Shown here: positions 26,222 to 35,268 of the stretch, piece after piece
How positions within the stretch are numbered: the first letter of the stretch is position 1
How the letters are laid out: every line of letters begins with the position of its first letter
Source: Algoriphagus sp.
GTDB taxonomy: Bacteria > Bacteroidota > Bacteroidia > Cytophagales > Cyclobacteriaceae
Direction: 5' to 3'
Length of the DNA stretch: 64,000 nucleotides
NCBI GenBank assembly: GCA_029945945.1
Contig: JAQSDM010000011.1
Coordinates: 496,001-560,000, forward strand
Program-made: the position numbers and the translations under genes
The notes under the pieces: model-generated
Seen by the model: the letters and a program-made list of their open reading frames with translations, nothing else
What the model was told of the DNA's origin: nothing
Database searches by the model: none

Positions 26222-27343
26222 ATGATGCGACGCCTACTATTAAGCTTGTCTCTGTTTTTCCTTTTTTCGGCTTCCCATGCCCAGGTTTTTTCCAATAAGG
26301 AAGTCGGGAAAAAGAACGAACGGGTCATTGATAGTCTCAAAGCAGCAGAATATCCCTATGCCCTGCCAATTTGGGGAGATAAAGCAACAGGAATGGGATT
26401 TAACCTTCCCTATTCTGCAGGATTAAGTGTTCAGTATTTTTGGCAAGAATCAGATCTTATCATAGAGAATTTGATGATTGGATTCAATAACAGTGAACAA
26501 GTCAATGTCGATGAGCTGATTCGATTCAATAATGCTTTGGCGACTGCAAGTGCTGTTACCATTAGACCAGATGTCTGGATTTTCCCATTCCTGAATGTCT
26601 ATGGAATCTTGGGAAAATCACAAGCTTCCACTCAGATTGGTGCCGGACTTTGGTTGCCAGACGGTGAAAATAATTATACTGAGGTACTTACTTTCGATAC
26701 ACAAGTAGATTTCAATGCAACCACATTCGGACTGGGAATGACTCCAACAATCGGAATCGGTGGTGGATTTATGGCCTTGGATCTCAACGTGAGCTGGACT
26801 GATATACCCCAACTTGCAAAACCTGCTCAAACATTCGTTTTTGGTCCCAGATTCGGAAAAAATTTCAACCTCAAAAAACCCGGAAGGGCCGTGGCTGTTT
26901 GGGTTGGAGGATTCAGGGTTCATCTGAATTCAGAAACTGACGGCTCTGTGCTTTTGAGCGATGTATTCCCTCCGGGCACTCTTGGCGGAAAAATTGACGA
27001 GGGATATGCAAAAGTAGATAATGCCTACAATCAGGTAGATTCCTGGTGGACAGGGCTAAGCCAGGCCGAACAAAACAATCCCATTAACAAAGCTAAATAT
27101 GATAAAGCAAATCAAGTACTGGGCCAAGCAAGTGCCTTATTGGTAGCGGCTGATGGCGCAGTGAGTACTATTGAAAGTTCGTCAGTTCAATATTCCATGG
27201 ACAAGCGCCCTGCTGACATGTGGAATTTCATCGTGGGAGGTCAGTACCAATTCAGTAAGCATTTCATGATTCGCGGAGAATATGGCTTTTTGGGTTCCAG
27301 ACAACAATTCATGACAGGAATCCAATATCGTTTTGGCCTTTAA
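26222..27343 (+). CDS. Outer-membrane barrel-like protein of unknown function
   Basis: 373 residues with a signal peptide ending SHAQ. The body is Gly- and aromatic-rich with alternating strands (FPFLNVYGILGKSQASTQIG, TTFGLGMTPTIGIGGG, FVFGPRFGKNFN) and ends MTGIQYRFGL, an aromatic-rich C-terminal strand of the kind used to insert barrels in the outer membrane. Residues about 255-325 form a helical insert (DEGYAKVDNAYNQVDSWWT...) likely at the surface or in the periplasm. I do not recognise a named family. A strong bidirectional hairpin lies 22 bases after the stop. Confidence 0.65.
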   Translation: MMRRLLLSLSLFFLFSASHAQVFSNKEVGKKNERVIDSLKAAEYPYALPIWGDKATGMGFNLPYSAGLSVQYFWQESDLIIENLMIGFNNSEQVNVDELIRFNNALATASAVTIRPDVWIFPFLNVYGILGKSQASTQIGAGLWLPDGENNYTEVLTFDTQVDFNATTFGLGMTPTIGIGGGFMALDLNVSWTDIPQLAKPAQTFVFGPRFGKNFNLKKPGRAVAVWVGGFRVHLNSETDGSVLLSDVFPPGTLGGKIDEGYAKVDNAYNQVDSWWTGLSQAEQNNPINKAKYDKANQVLGQASALLVAADGAVSTIESSSVQYSMDKRPADMWNFIVGGQYQFSKHFMIRGEYGFLGSRQQFMTGIQYRFGL

Positions 27344-27365
27344 TAGGTATTCCTAGTGTACTTTA

Positions 27366-27409
27366 GAATCAAAAATAGCCGCCATAAAAATGGCGGCTAT
27401 TTTTGATTC
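27366..27409. terminator. Bidirectional terminator between convergent genes
   Basis: A perfect 20-bp stem (27366-27385 with 27390-27409) with an AAAA loop. The outer half is rich in A on one arm and T on the other, so it can end transcription of both the barrel gene and the phosphatase gene. Confidence 0.9.
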
Positions 27410-27424
27410 TTGTGGTTCAGAAAT

Positions 27425-28984
27425 TTATTGGGTTATCACATTCCCTTTTGCATCCAGGACCAAGCTGACCTCGGCTTCAGCCTTTTGCAGACGGACATTG
27501 TAAATGATCTTGCCATCCTTTTCACTGATATTCACCCGAGTGATGGTGTAGTCGATGTATTCTTTCAGAAGCTTTGCCTCGATTTCCGCAGGAAGCTTAT
27601 CCTCGTAAGAAATCGTGTTTGAGTGATATTTTTCTGGAACAGCCTCTGCTCTCAGCTCCAGAAATACATTCGGCCCATCTCCATTTTTTGTCAACTGGAA
27701 TGAATCATACAACTCCCCAATTGCGGTATAGGATTCGAATAAGAGTTCGTCGCCCTCCACTGTAACCACCTGGAATAGCTGGGTATTCTCTCCGATCCGG
27801 TCTCTTTCGCCACCCTTAGCAGTCCAATCATCACCGATCGTGTACATCTTCCCGCCGCTTACCGAGACGACGTAGACAGTTCCGGTTTGATCACGCATGT
27901 TGATGCCGTCCATGACATTATCTCCCGGAGAAACTCTCCCTCTGGCGTAGGCATGGTCATGACCCTGAAGTGCCAAATCCACTTTGTATTTGTCGAAAAG
28001 CGGTCTCCAAAGATCTCTCAGTTTTGCATTGTCTCTGCCATTGGAGGCCGAAAACAACGGGTGGTGGTACACTGCGATGATCCATTTTTGGGTAGTATTT
28101 TTCAAAAGTTCCTCCAGCCAAATCGTTTGTCTTTCTATCTCCACATTGCTGTTCAACGTGATGATGCGGACATCCTGATAATCCATGTAATAGACTGTTT
28201 CCTCCAATCCATCAGGGCCATTGGCCGGAAGTGTAAACTGGGGCTGCCACTGTACAGAAAGACTTCTCTGTCCCAAACCGGATTCTTCTGCGTTTTTTGC
28301 CCGGTACTCATGATTTCCGGGAGTTGGAAGCGAAGGGATCATGCTGTGAATAAATCCGCCTGCGGTAAACCACTCGTGCCATTCCTGCTCGCGGTGTGCA
28401 CTGTTAATCAGGTCACCGGCATGGACGAAGAACTTGGCTTCCGGCGCAGTTTTAAATCCTTCCCGGATTACTCTGGACCAAAGCTCAAGCACGTAATTCT
28501 GGGCATCGCCCACATAGAGGAATGAAAACTTCTCATCCTTATTTTCGGAGGCTGTTTCAAACTGGAACCACTCGCTCCATCGATCCCCATCCCCAACCCG
28601 GTAACCATAGACAGTGCCCGGCTCAAGATCTTTAAATTCTACTGAATGGTAGTGCGCTTTTAAATTGGCACCATCGAGTGAATCCGCATCCAAGAGATCG
28701 GTATTGGCTTCGATAGTTTTGCCATTTCTCCAAAACTTGGGAGCGGCAGTCGCAACCGCAATTTCTGCAAAGGCGACTTTGATATCGGTGTTTGTTCTCC
28801 AGGTGGCATTCACCTGACGGGCAGGGTTCTGTCCGAAGTTGAGGATGATCCTGTCCGGATATTCGGTTGGCTTGCTCCACTCAACGCCAAACTTTGGCTC
28901 TTTGTAAACTTTGACTTCCTGGGCACTGACTTTGAAAGCCAGACCAAAGAAGCAGATGAAAATGATTAAACGAGTTTTGATCAC
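27425..28984 (-). CDS. Purple-acid-phosphatase-like metallophosphoesterase
   Basis: 519 residues from GTG at 28984; this puts a KTR-hydrophobic signal (LIIFICFFGLAFKVSAQ) at the very N-terminus. A TTG at 29023 is also possible. An N-terminal fibronectin-III-like domain (about 20-150, ending near YGYRVGDGDRWSEW) leads to the metallophosphatase core: YVGDAQ, FVHAGDLINSAH, PGNHEYR, VYHHPLFS and GHDHAYAR. These give the two-metal site of purple acid phosphatases. A C-terminal segment of about 120 residues is added. It should release phosphate from organic esters in the periplasm. It is transcribed toward the strong terminator at 27366-27409. Confidence 0.88.
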   Translation of the reverse strand: MIKTRLIIFICFFGLAFKVSAQEVKVYKEPKFGVEWSKPTEYPDRIILNFGQNPARQVNATWRTNTDIKVAFAEIAVATAAPKFWRNGKTIEANTDLLDADSLDGANLKAHYHSVEFKDLEPGTVYGYRVGDGDRWSEWFQFETASENKDEKFSFLYVGDAQNYVLELWSRVIREGFKTAPEAKFFVHAGDLINSAHREQEWHEWFTAGGFIHSMIPSLPTPGNHEYRAKNAEESGLGQRSLSVQWQPQFTLPANGPDGLEETVYYMDYQDVRIITLNSNVEIERQTIWLEELLKNTTQKWIIAVYHHPLFSASNGRDNAKLRDLWRPLFDKYKVDLALQGHDHAYARGRVSPGDNVMDGINMRDQTGTVYVVSVSGGKMYTIGDDWTAKGGERDRIGENTQLFQVVTVEGDELLFESYTAIGELYDSFQLTKNGDGPNVFLELRAEAVPEKYHSNTISYEDKLPAEIEAKLLKEYIDYTITRVNISEKDGKIIYNVRLQKAEAEVSLVLDAKGNVITQ

Positions 28985-29198
28985 TTTATTTTGGGTTAGG
29001 AGAATCCGGAAAATCCTAAGCAAGATAAACGTCGCGAGAAAAAAACAAGTACCGCTTATTAGATATTACAATTTGGTAACAGGCTCAGTCCAAAATGGAA
29101 AAGAGGGATTGAAAAAATAAGGGATAAAACGGGATCAAAAATTGCAACCCAAATCAAGTCTTTAGCTATCTGATTGTGGAAAACTCCTCAGACTAATC

Positions 29199-29238
29199 TC
29201 ATTTTTTTGCTCAACTCCGAATTAATGGTAACTTATTG
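29199..29238. repeat. 40-base direct repeat, copy 1
   Basis: TCATTTTTTTGCT followed by a variable core and GAATTAATGGTAACTTATTG. Copy 2 is at 31897-31936, with 36 of 40 bases the same. It ends about 200 bases before the first family-A gene, in the spacer 28985-29439, which otherwise shows nothing I can name. Likely a promoter or operator shared by the family-A and gamma-glutamyltransferase units. Confidence 0.5.
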
Positions 29239-29439
29239 TCTGCCAAACCAATTTTTATTTCTACCACCATAAATCCCCCAAAAGGACATTGTTCATCTAA
29301 CCAGAAGCACTCCCATTTTCCCGAACCAACCCAGATAAGCTTGTCCGCAAAATCGGGTAATTTTAAATTGATTAGGGAATGAGGTTCTTGTTTTTTGACC
29401 TTTTTGGATAAATCCAACCAGACAATTCGTAGCAGACAA

Positions 29440-30240
29440 ATGGGTACAAAATCAACTTCAAACCACCTCAATGAGGAAAAAGACTGGGATGGGCATTCAA
29501 CCAACTCTTCAAAAAAGACAAAAAGTTCTCTCCCCGGGAAGAAATGGTCTTCCTACATCAAAGAATTTCTGATGCTGTTTCTGGCAATTTTTTGTGGATT
29601 CCTTGCAGAAAATTACCGGGAAAACATGGTTGAAAAGCAGCAGGAAAAACAGTTCATCCAATCCTATATCGAAGATTTGAAATCTGACACGACCACTATC
29701 AGAATAGCATTGGATTTCAGGAAATTGAAAATGATACAAATGGACTCTTTGATGCTGATGCTTAGTACTCAAACCATCAAAGGACATGAAAATGAGCTGT
29801 ATTACTTTGGAAGAACCCTGGTAAGAAGTGTCTGGTTTCAAAGTAACGACAGAACTATTACCCAATTAAAAAACTCAGGTTCATTGCGATTGATACGAAA
29901 TGAACAGGCAACAGACAGCATCATGTCGTATCAAAAATTAGTGGAAAGGTTAATCACTAACCATGAAGATGATCGCACTGAACGATACAATGCCTTCCCG
30001 ATCATCTCTCAAATATTCGACCCGTTTGTTTTTGATAAAATGGTAACTGTCAATGGAATTCAGAGACCAACCGATAATCCACCTCTTCGGTCCTATGACC
30101 CTTCGCTTCAGCAAGATCTTGCCTTCTGTATTCACCAACTTAAAGGCAGCACTTTCCTCATTGAAGGCAGGTTGGAACTGCTGAATGAAAAAGCAATCCG
30201 GCTAATCGATTTACTGAATACAGAATACAACCTCGAATAA
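29440..30240 (+). CDS. Family-A single-TM protein, copy 1 (DUF6090-like)
   Basis: About 266 residues from ATG 29440; an earlier in-frame start adds only low-complexity residues. A Ser/Lys-rich cytoplasmic N-terminus (about 1-45) is followed by one membrane segment FLMLFLAIFCGFLAENYRE, then a helical soluble domain of about 200 residues, probably periplasmic. A conserved motif QLKNSGSLRLIRNEQA is near its middle. It is the first of three tandem copies, with three bases between its stop and the next ATG. Homology is internal (copies at 30244, 31026 and 41246) and to the family-B genes at 56-64 kb. No function is known. Confidence 0.7.
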   Translation: MGTKSTSNHLNEEKDWDGHSTNSSKKTKSSLPGKKWSSYIKEFLMLFLAIFCGFLAENYRENMVEKQQEKQFIQSYIEDLKSDTTTIRIALDFRKLKMIQMDSLMLMLSTQTIKGHENELYYFGRTLVRSVWFQSNDRTITQLKNSGSLRLIRNEQATDSIMSYQKLVERLITNHEDDRTERYNAFPIISQIFDPFVFDKMVTVNGIQRPTDNPPLRSYDPSLQQDLAFCIHQLKGSTFLIEGRLELLNEKAIRLIDLLNTEYNLE

Positions 30241-30243
30241 GAC

Positions 30244-31026
30244 ATGGAAGAAAATCAAAACTTATCCGATAGCGAGAAAGACATTTCAAACAAAGAGGTG
30301 ATTAGCTCTTTGAAAAAGAAGAATTGGAAATCCTATTTCAAGGAGTTCTTCATGCTTTTTCTAGCTGTTTTTTGTGGATTTCTGGCAGAGAATTATCGGG
30401 AATCTCTCAGTGCCCAAAAGATTGAAAAAGAATATATCCTTTCCCTTGTGGAAGATTTGGAAAATGATCAGATCAATCTAAATAATTACATCACTGATCT
30501 CCATATCGGAATAAATCATATGGATACTCTGATTACACTATTGAGTGATAAAGAACAACTGAAGCTGAATGTTAATCATTTTTACTATTTGGGAAGAATT
30601 GCACCCAGGCTGATCACTTTTTCCAACAACTCGCGAACATTTGACCAATTGAAAAATTCAGGTGGTTTCCGACTGATAAAATCGAAGGAAGCTTCTGATC
30701 AAATCATGACATATTATAATCTGATCCCCTTTATTCGTCAGTTAGAAGATGTACATACTCAAGAGTTTGAATCATTCAAGGAAATAGGAGCCAAAATATT
30801 TGAACCATCAGCTTTCCGGATGATGGAAAGTGAGGATGGTCAAATCAATCAAGCATCCACCCTTCAATCCTTGCGTACCGACAATGGGGAGTTATTAAAA
30901 GAACTTGGTATTTACGCGGTTTATATGAATGGGACTCGAAGAGGAATATTACCAGTGGAAGAACAATTGAGAACAAATGGTGCAGCACTCATTAAGTATT
31001 TAAAACAGAAATACGAAATAGAATAA
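30244..31026 (+). CDS. Family-A single-TM protein, copy 2
   Basis: 260 residues. Short acidic start (MEENQNLSDSEKD), basic KKKNWKSYFKEF, a single membrane segment (about 36-48), then LAENYRE and a helical domain with QLKNSGGFRLIKSKEA. The stop codon overlaps the next ATG (ATAATGG), so translation is coupled. The 71 bases encoding the membrane segment (30331-30401) match copy 3 (31128-31198) at 70 positions, far more than the rest of the gene, which points to gene conversion or strong constraint on this segment. Function unknown. Confidence 0.7.
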   Translation: MEENQNLSDSEKDISNKEVISSLKKKNWKSYFKEFFMLFLAVFCGFLAENYRESLSAQKIEKEYILSLVEDLENDQINLNNYITDLHIGINHMDTLITLLSDKEQLKLNVNHFYYLGRIAPRLITFSNNSRTFDQLKNSGGFRLIKSKEASDQIMTYYNLIPFIRQLEDVHTQEFESFKEIGAKIFEPSAFRMMESEDGQINQASTLQSLRTDNGELLKELGIYAVYMNGTRRGILPVEEQLRTNGAALIKYLKQKYEIE

Positions 31027-31820
31027 TGGCGGAAAACAAAAAATCAACTGAAAATCAAGCCTCCGAAAACCAACAGGAAATCTCAAACAATGAGGTGATA
31101 AGCCAGACTAAAAAGAAGAACTGGAGATCCTATTTCAAGGAGTTCTTCATGCTTTTTCTGGCTGTTTTTTGTGGATTTCTGGCAGAGAATTATCGGGAGG
31201 CCCTGAGCAACAAAAAAATTGAAAAAGATTACATCATATCCATGATTCAGGATTTGCAGGCGGATACTTCCAACCTCCAAGGGTATATCCAGATCAGAAA
31301 AGAAAAGAGGGAAATGCTGGATTCTTTGACAATCCTCCTTACAACCGATGGGCACAAACATTCCGGTAATGCTACTTATTATTTTGCGCGTCATATTTTT
31401 CACGGAGATCCTTTTGTTCAAACCGACGGAACCATTCTGCAATTGAAGAATGCGGGCAATCTCCGATTTATCAAGAAAGGGAATGTCGTTAGTGCACTGC
31501 TCAATTATGAAAAAAAGGTCAAAGAACTTGCAGAATGGGACGAAACCGACGCCAGAATGAGAACGACCTTCCGTGAAATTGGGGGAAGTATTTTCAGGGC
31601 AAATGATTTTTATAAGACCATGGGAAGTTCCTTGAGTTTTGTAAGGCCTACAGATAATCCCCAGTTGGTGACAGATGATTTAGTAGCCATCAACAATGTC
31701 TCTTTCCAGGTTCAGTATCTTTCCACCTTAACCTTAGGGAATTTTTTCCGCGCGACAGCAATGAAAAAAGAAGCTGCAAGCCTGATTGAATTAATGAAAG
31801 AGGAATATAACCTAGAATAG
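31026..31820 (+). CDS. Family-A single-TM protein, copy 3
   Basis: 264 residues. N-terminal cytoplasmic part about 1-35, membrane segment EFFMLFLAVFCGFLAENYRE, then a helical domain with QLKNAGNLRFIKKGNVV and the C-terminus MKEEYNLE, which resembles the ends NTEYNLE and KQKYEIE of copies 1 and 2. The matching ends show that the whole protein is homologous, not only the anchor. It ends about 250 bases before the gamma-glutamyltransferase gene. The last 180 bases before that gene carry a second copy of the 40-base repeat. Confidence 0.7.
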   Translation: MAENKKSTENQASENQQEISNNEVISQTKKKNWRSYFKEFFMLFLAVFCGFLAENYREALSNKKIEKDYIISMIQDLQADTSNLQGYIQIRKEKREMLDSLTILLTTDGHKHSGNATYYFARHIFHGDPFVQTDGTILQLKNAGNLRFIKKGNVVSALLNYEKKVKELAEWDETDARMRTTFREIGGSIFRANDFYKTMGSSLSFVRPTDNPQLVTDDLVAINNVSFQVQYLSTLTLGNFFRATAMKKEAASLIELMKEEYNLE

Positions 31821-31896
31821 AATCATCGGGTAATTTTCTCTGCTTGTTACAACCTCATTTTCGCCAGGTTAGACTCCAATAATTTCCCGAATACCT

Positions 31897-31936
31897 TCAT
31901 TTTTTTGCTTGATTCGGAATTAATGGTAACTTATTG
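31897..31936. repeat. 40-base direct repeat, copy 2
   Basis: Same element as at 29199-29238 (36 of 40 identical). It ends 138 bases before the gamma-glutamyltransferase ATG. The repeat places the same short T-tract and TGGTAACTTATTG block before two different genes, which argues for a shared control site. Confidence 0.5.
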
Positions 31937-32073
31937 ATTACCCAGTAACTGTTTATTTCAATCCTATATGTCTGAGTTCGATTTAAGCCAACAACCTTTG
32001 CGGGTGTATCAAGGTATTTCTGAGACCCATACAAAAAAGGAAAACAATATTCCCATCCAAAAAAATCCAACCT

Positions 32074-33768
32074 ATGTTTCGATGCCCTAAAATTCCACAT
32101 ACCGCTTTTTCCATGTTTTTACTTTTTTGGTCTTCCTTCTCTTTTGCCCAAACCTACGGAAGAAACGGAATGGTCGTTTCTGACAATTATATTGCTTCGG
32201 AAGTTGGCGTTGCGATTCTGAAAAAAGGCGGAAATGCCATTGATGCAAGTATTGCGACAGCTTTTGCTTTGGCAGTGACTCATCCTGAAGCTGGAAATAT
32301 CGGCGGCGGCGGGTTTCTGGTTTTCATGAAGGAATCTGGAGAGGTGACCACATTCGATTTCCGTGAAAAAGCACCTTTGGCAGCAAGCCCGGAAATGTTT
32401 CAGGATGAAAATGGGAACCTGATCCAGGATTCCAATAGCCGTGGCTTAAAGTCAGTCGGTGTGCCGGGAACCGTTGCCGGATTGTATCAGGCGCATCTGA
32501 AATATGGAAAGCTTCCTTGGGCAGAATTGGTACAGCCTGCTATCGACCTTGCAAAAAATGGCTTCACGATGACCTGGGAATTATATCAGGCTGCCGTGAG
32601 AGTTTCCGCTTGGGATGAATCCTTTGATATTCTTCAGAATTATTTCAAAGATCAATCAGGAAAAGTAATCGAACCCGGAGAAATCTGGACTCAACCGGCT
32701 TTGGCACATACGCTGGAATTGATCCGTGACAAGGGAAAAGACGGTTTCTACAAAGGAGAAGTAGCCGCGGAAATTGAAGCTTATATGAAAGCAAATGGTG
32801 GAATCATCACCAAAGCTGATTTGGAAAAATATACAGTCGTTGAGCGAAAGCCTGTTTCGACCACTTTCAAAGATTACCAAATCTATTCCATGGCACCGCC
32901 AAGTTCGGGCGGAGTTGCCTTGATAGAAATGATGAATCTGATGGAACAGGCAGATATCAGTTCGATAGAATTTAACTCTGCAGAATATGTGCACCTGGTT
33001 GCCGAGGCCATGCGAAGAGCATTTGCGGACAGAGCAGAATATCTCGGTGATCCTGATTTCAATCCGGAAATGCCCGTGGACAGATTGATTTCCAAAGAAT
33101 TTGCAAAAAAGAGATTTGAAAATATCGATCTGAATAAGGCCTCCATCAGTGATTCTTCTAAGTATGGACAGCCCTATGGCGGAGATCATACCACTCATTT
33201 TTCCGTGGTTGACAAAGAGGGTAGTGCAGTTTCTTTGACATACACCCTCGAATATTCCTACGGGTCCGGAATGGGATCTTCCAAACTTGGCTTCATCTTC
33301 AATAATGAAATGGGAGATTTTAACGCTGTCCGCGGAGTCACCAACAGTTCCGGGGAAATCGGATCCGATCCCAATTTGATAGCTCCCGAGAAAAGAATGC
33401 TTTCGAGTATGACACCGACTATCGTTGCAAAAAATGGGAAACCTTACCTGATCATAGGCAGTCCGGGAGGCAGAACCATCATCAACACAGTTTTCCAAAC
33501 AGTGCTGAATGTCTTGGCTTATGATATGAGAATTGACCGGGCAATTGAAGCCATGAAAATCCACCATCAATGGCTCCCTGATCAGATTGTGTATGAAGCC
33601 AATTTAATGTCTCCTGATACCCGGGCAATTCTGGAGAAAATGGGACATACACTTCGAGGTGTGCCCAATTTGGGTGTTCTGATGGGTATCACCTATGATG
33701 CAAAAAACAAGGTTTACGTCGGTGCCTCCGATTCTTCGAGTGACGATGGCGGCGCGAGTGGTTATTGA
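32074..33768 (+). CDS. ggt: Gamma-glutamyltransferase (exported)
   Basis: 564 residues. Signal peptide ends near FSFAQ. It then follows the GGT pattern: GMVVSDNYIASEVGVAILKKGGNAIDASIA, GGGGFLVF and DFREKAPLAA. The autocleavage and nucleophile Thr lies in GGDHTTHFSVVDKEGSAVSLTYTLEYSYG, the start of the small subunit. GSPGGRTIINTVFQ completes the active site. It cleaves gamma-glutamyl bonds such as glutathione in the periplasm, giving cysteinylglycine and glutamate. It is the first gene of a three-gene set (GGT, sulfatase, S9 peptidase) of exported enzymes. Its 5' half was copied into the fusion pseudogene at 53522-54298. Confidence 0.95.
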   Translation: MFRCPKIPHTAFSMFLLFWSSFSFAQTYGRNGMVVSDNYIASEVGVAILKKGGNAIDASIATAFALAVTHPEAGNIGGGGFLVFMKESGEVTTFDFREKAPLAASPEMFQDENGNLIQDSNSRGLKSVGVPGTVAGLYQAHLKYGKLPWAELVQPAIDLAKNGFTMTWELYQAAVRVSAWDESFDILQNYFKDQSGKVIEPGEIWTQPALAHTLELIRDKGKDGFYKGEVAAEIEAYMKANGGIITKADLEKYTVVERKPVSTTFKDYQIYSMAPPSSGGVALIEMMNLMEQADISSIEFNSAEYVHLVAEAMRRAFADRAEYLGDPDFNPEMPVDRLISKEFAKKRFENIDLNKASISDSSKYGQPYGGDHTTHFSVVDKEGSAVSLTYTLEYSYGSGMGSSKLGFIFNNEMGDFNAVRGVTNSSGEIGSDPNLIAPEKRMLSSMTPTIVAKNGKPYLIIGSPGGRTIINTVFQTVLNVLAYDMRIDRAIEAMKIHHQWLPDQIVYEANLMSPDTRAILEKMGHTLRGVPNLGVLMGITYDAKNKVYVGASDSSSDDGGASGY

Positions 33769-33878
33769 AATGAGAAAGCAGAGAGAGGAAAATGTTACAA
33801 AAGTCTAATAAAGAAGAATGTATCTGTATATTTTACATAGACTTTAAGTATCAAGACCCTTACACACTGATCTCGCAA

Positions 33879-35261
33879 ATGAAAAACCTTGCTTGCATAC
33901 TCTTGACTTTTTTGGTATTCTCATGTAAAGAAAATCAGATCCCCCCGAAGGTTTCAGAACTTCCCAATATCGTTTTCATTTTCGCAGACGACTTGGGATA
34001 TGGGGATCTGGGTTGCTTTGGGGCTACAGATATTGCCACTCCAAACATCGACCGAATCGCAAAAGAGGGAATTAAGTTTACTTCATTTTTATCTGCTTCC
34101 CCTGTCTGTAGCCCTTCTCGTGCGGGATTACTCACGGGCCGGATGCCACAACGCATGGGGATAAACTCAGTCTTCTTTCCGGAAAGCTTTACAGGAATGG
34201 ATCCCGAAGAAATCACGCTTGCAGAAATCCTAAAATCCAAAGGATACCGCACCGGAGTTGTTGGAAAATGGCATCTTGGCCACCTCGAAAAGTTTCTTCC
34301 GCTCAATCAGGGTTTTGATGAATACTTTGGAATTCCCTATTCCAATGATATGTCTTCAGTTGTGTATATGAGGGGAAATGAAGTGGAGGAATTCGAAGTA
34401 GATCAGCGTTTCATTACCCGTACTTACACCGAGGAATCCCTCAAGTTCATTGATTCTAATGAAGATGAGCCTTTTTTTCTTTACCTGGCCCACAACATGC
34501 CGCACGTTCCGATTTATGCTTCTCCGGAGTTTGAGGGGAAATCAGGCCGGGGGCTTTATGGAGATGTGATTCAGGAGTTGGACTGGAGTGTAGGAGAAGT
34601 TTTGAAAAAGCTGGAAGAAAAAGGCATCCTCGAAAACACTTTAATTGTATTCTCCTCCGACAATGGTCCCTGGCTGGTGATGGAAGAGCACGGGGGCTCG
34701 GCTGGCCCGCTGAGAGAAGGCAAGCAGTTTACTTTTGAAGGAGGGGTACGGGTGCCCACAGTCGCGATGTGGAAAGGGAAAATCGATCCGGGCCAGACCT
34801 ATGAGAATTTGGCAACTCAAATGGACTGGTTTCCAACTTTTTGCAAACTGGTTGGAGCAGAAATCCCGCAAGACCGAGAGATAGACGGCAAAGATTTGAG
34901 TTCCGTGCTTTTTGAAAACGGAAACCGGGAGAGTGACACCTTCCTCTATTACATGCTTTCGAGTCAGGAAGGGTATCGGGAGGGTGACTGGAAGATCAAA
35001 GTCCCTTTTGCAGGATTCGGAGGCACGAGGGGTATGAAAAAAGTAGATGCCCACGACACACTCTTATTCAATCTTAAAAATGACCCGGGAGAAACCACAA
35101 ATCTTTTGGGTGAAAACCCAGAGAAAACTGCTCAAATGATTCGGGCAATGGAACTAGCTGTAATGCAGTTAGGCCCTCTGCCAGAAAGTAAAATAAGTCG
35201 AACTCCGGCTGATAACAGCCATTTTGAATATTTGGAAAAGAAAAAGAAAATTGATAATTGA
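33879..35261 (+). CDS. Exported type I sulfatase (lipoprotein)
   Basis: 460 residues from ATG 33879, where MKNLACILLTFLVFSC gives a lipoprotein signal; the frame is open upstream. Metal ligands are in IFADDLGYGD; the formylglycine motif CSPSRAGLLTG has the classic Pro and Ser (Cys77). VVGKWHLGH, a FLYLAHNMPHVPI block and VFSSDNGPW are typical of human arylsulfatase A/B-type and bacterial relatives. It lies between GGT and S9 peptidase, with gaps of 110 and 7 bases. The substrate could be a sulfated glycan or a small sulfate ester. Confidence 0.93.
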   Translation: MKNLACILLTFLVFSCKENQIPPKVSELPNIVFIFADDLGYGDLGCFGATDIATPNIDRIAKEGIKFTSFLSASPVCSPSRAGLLTGRMPQRMGINSVFFPESFTGMDPEEITLAEILKSKGYRTGVVGKWHLGHLEKFLPLNQGFDEYFGIPYSNDMSSVVYMRGNEVEEFEVDQRFITRTYTEESLKFIDSNEDEPFFLYLAHNMPHVPIYASPEFEGKSGRGLYGDVIQELDWSVGEVLKKLEEKGILENTLIVFSSDNGPWLVMEEHGGSAGPLREGKQFTFEGGVRVPTVAMWKGKIDPGQTYENLATQMDWFPTFCKLVGAEIPQDREIDGKDLSSVLFENGNRESDTFLYYMLSSQEGYREGDWKIKVPFAGFGGTRGMKKVDAHDTLLFNLKNDPGETTNLLGENPEKTAQMIRAMELAVMQLGPLPESKISRTPADNSHFEYLEKKKKIDN

Positions 35262-35268
35262 TTCCCTT

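Noticed and set aside
32656-33570. Long open frame (304 codons) on the minus strand
   Set aside because: It lies wholly antisense to the well-supported gamma-glutamyltransferase gene, and has low-complexity Cys/His/Phe/Ser-rich composition typical of a shadow frame.
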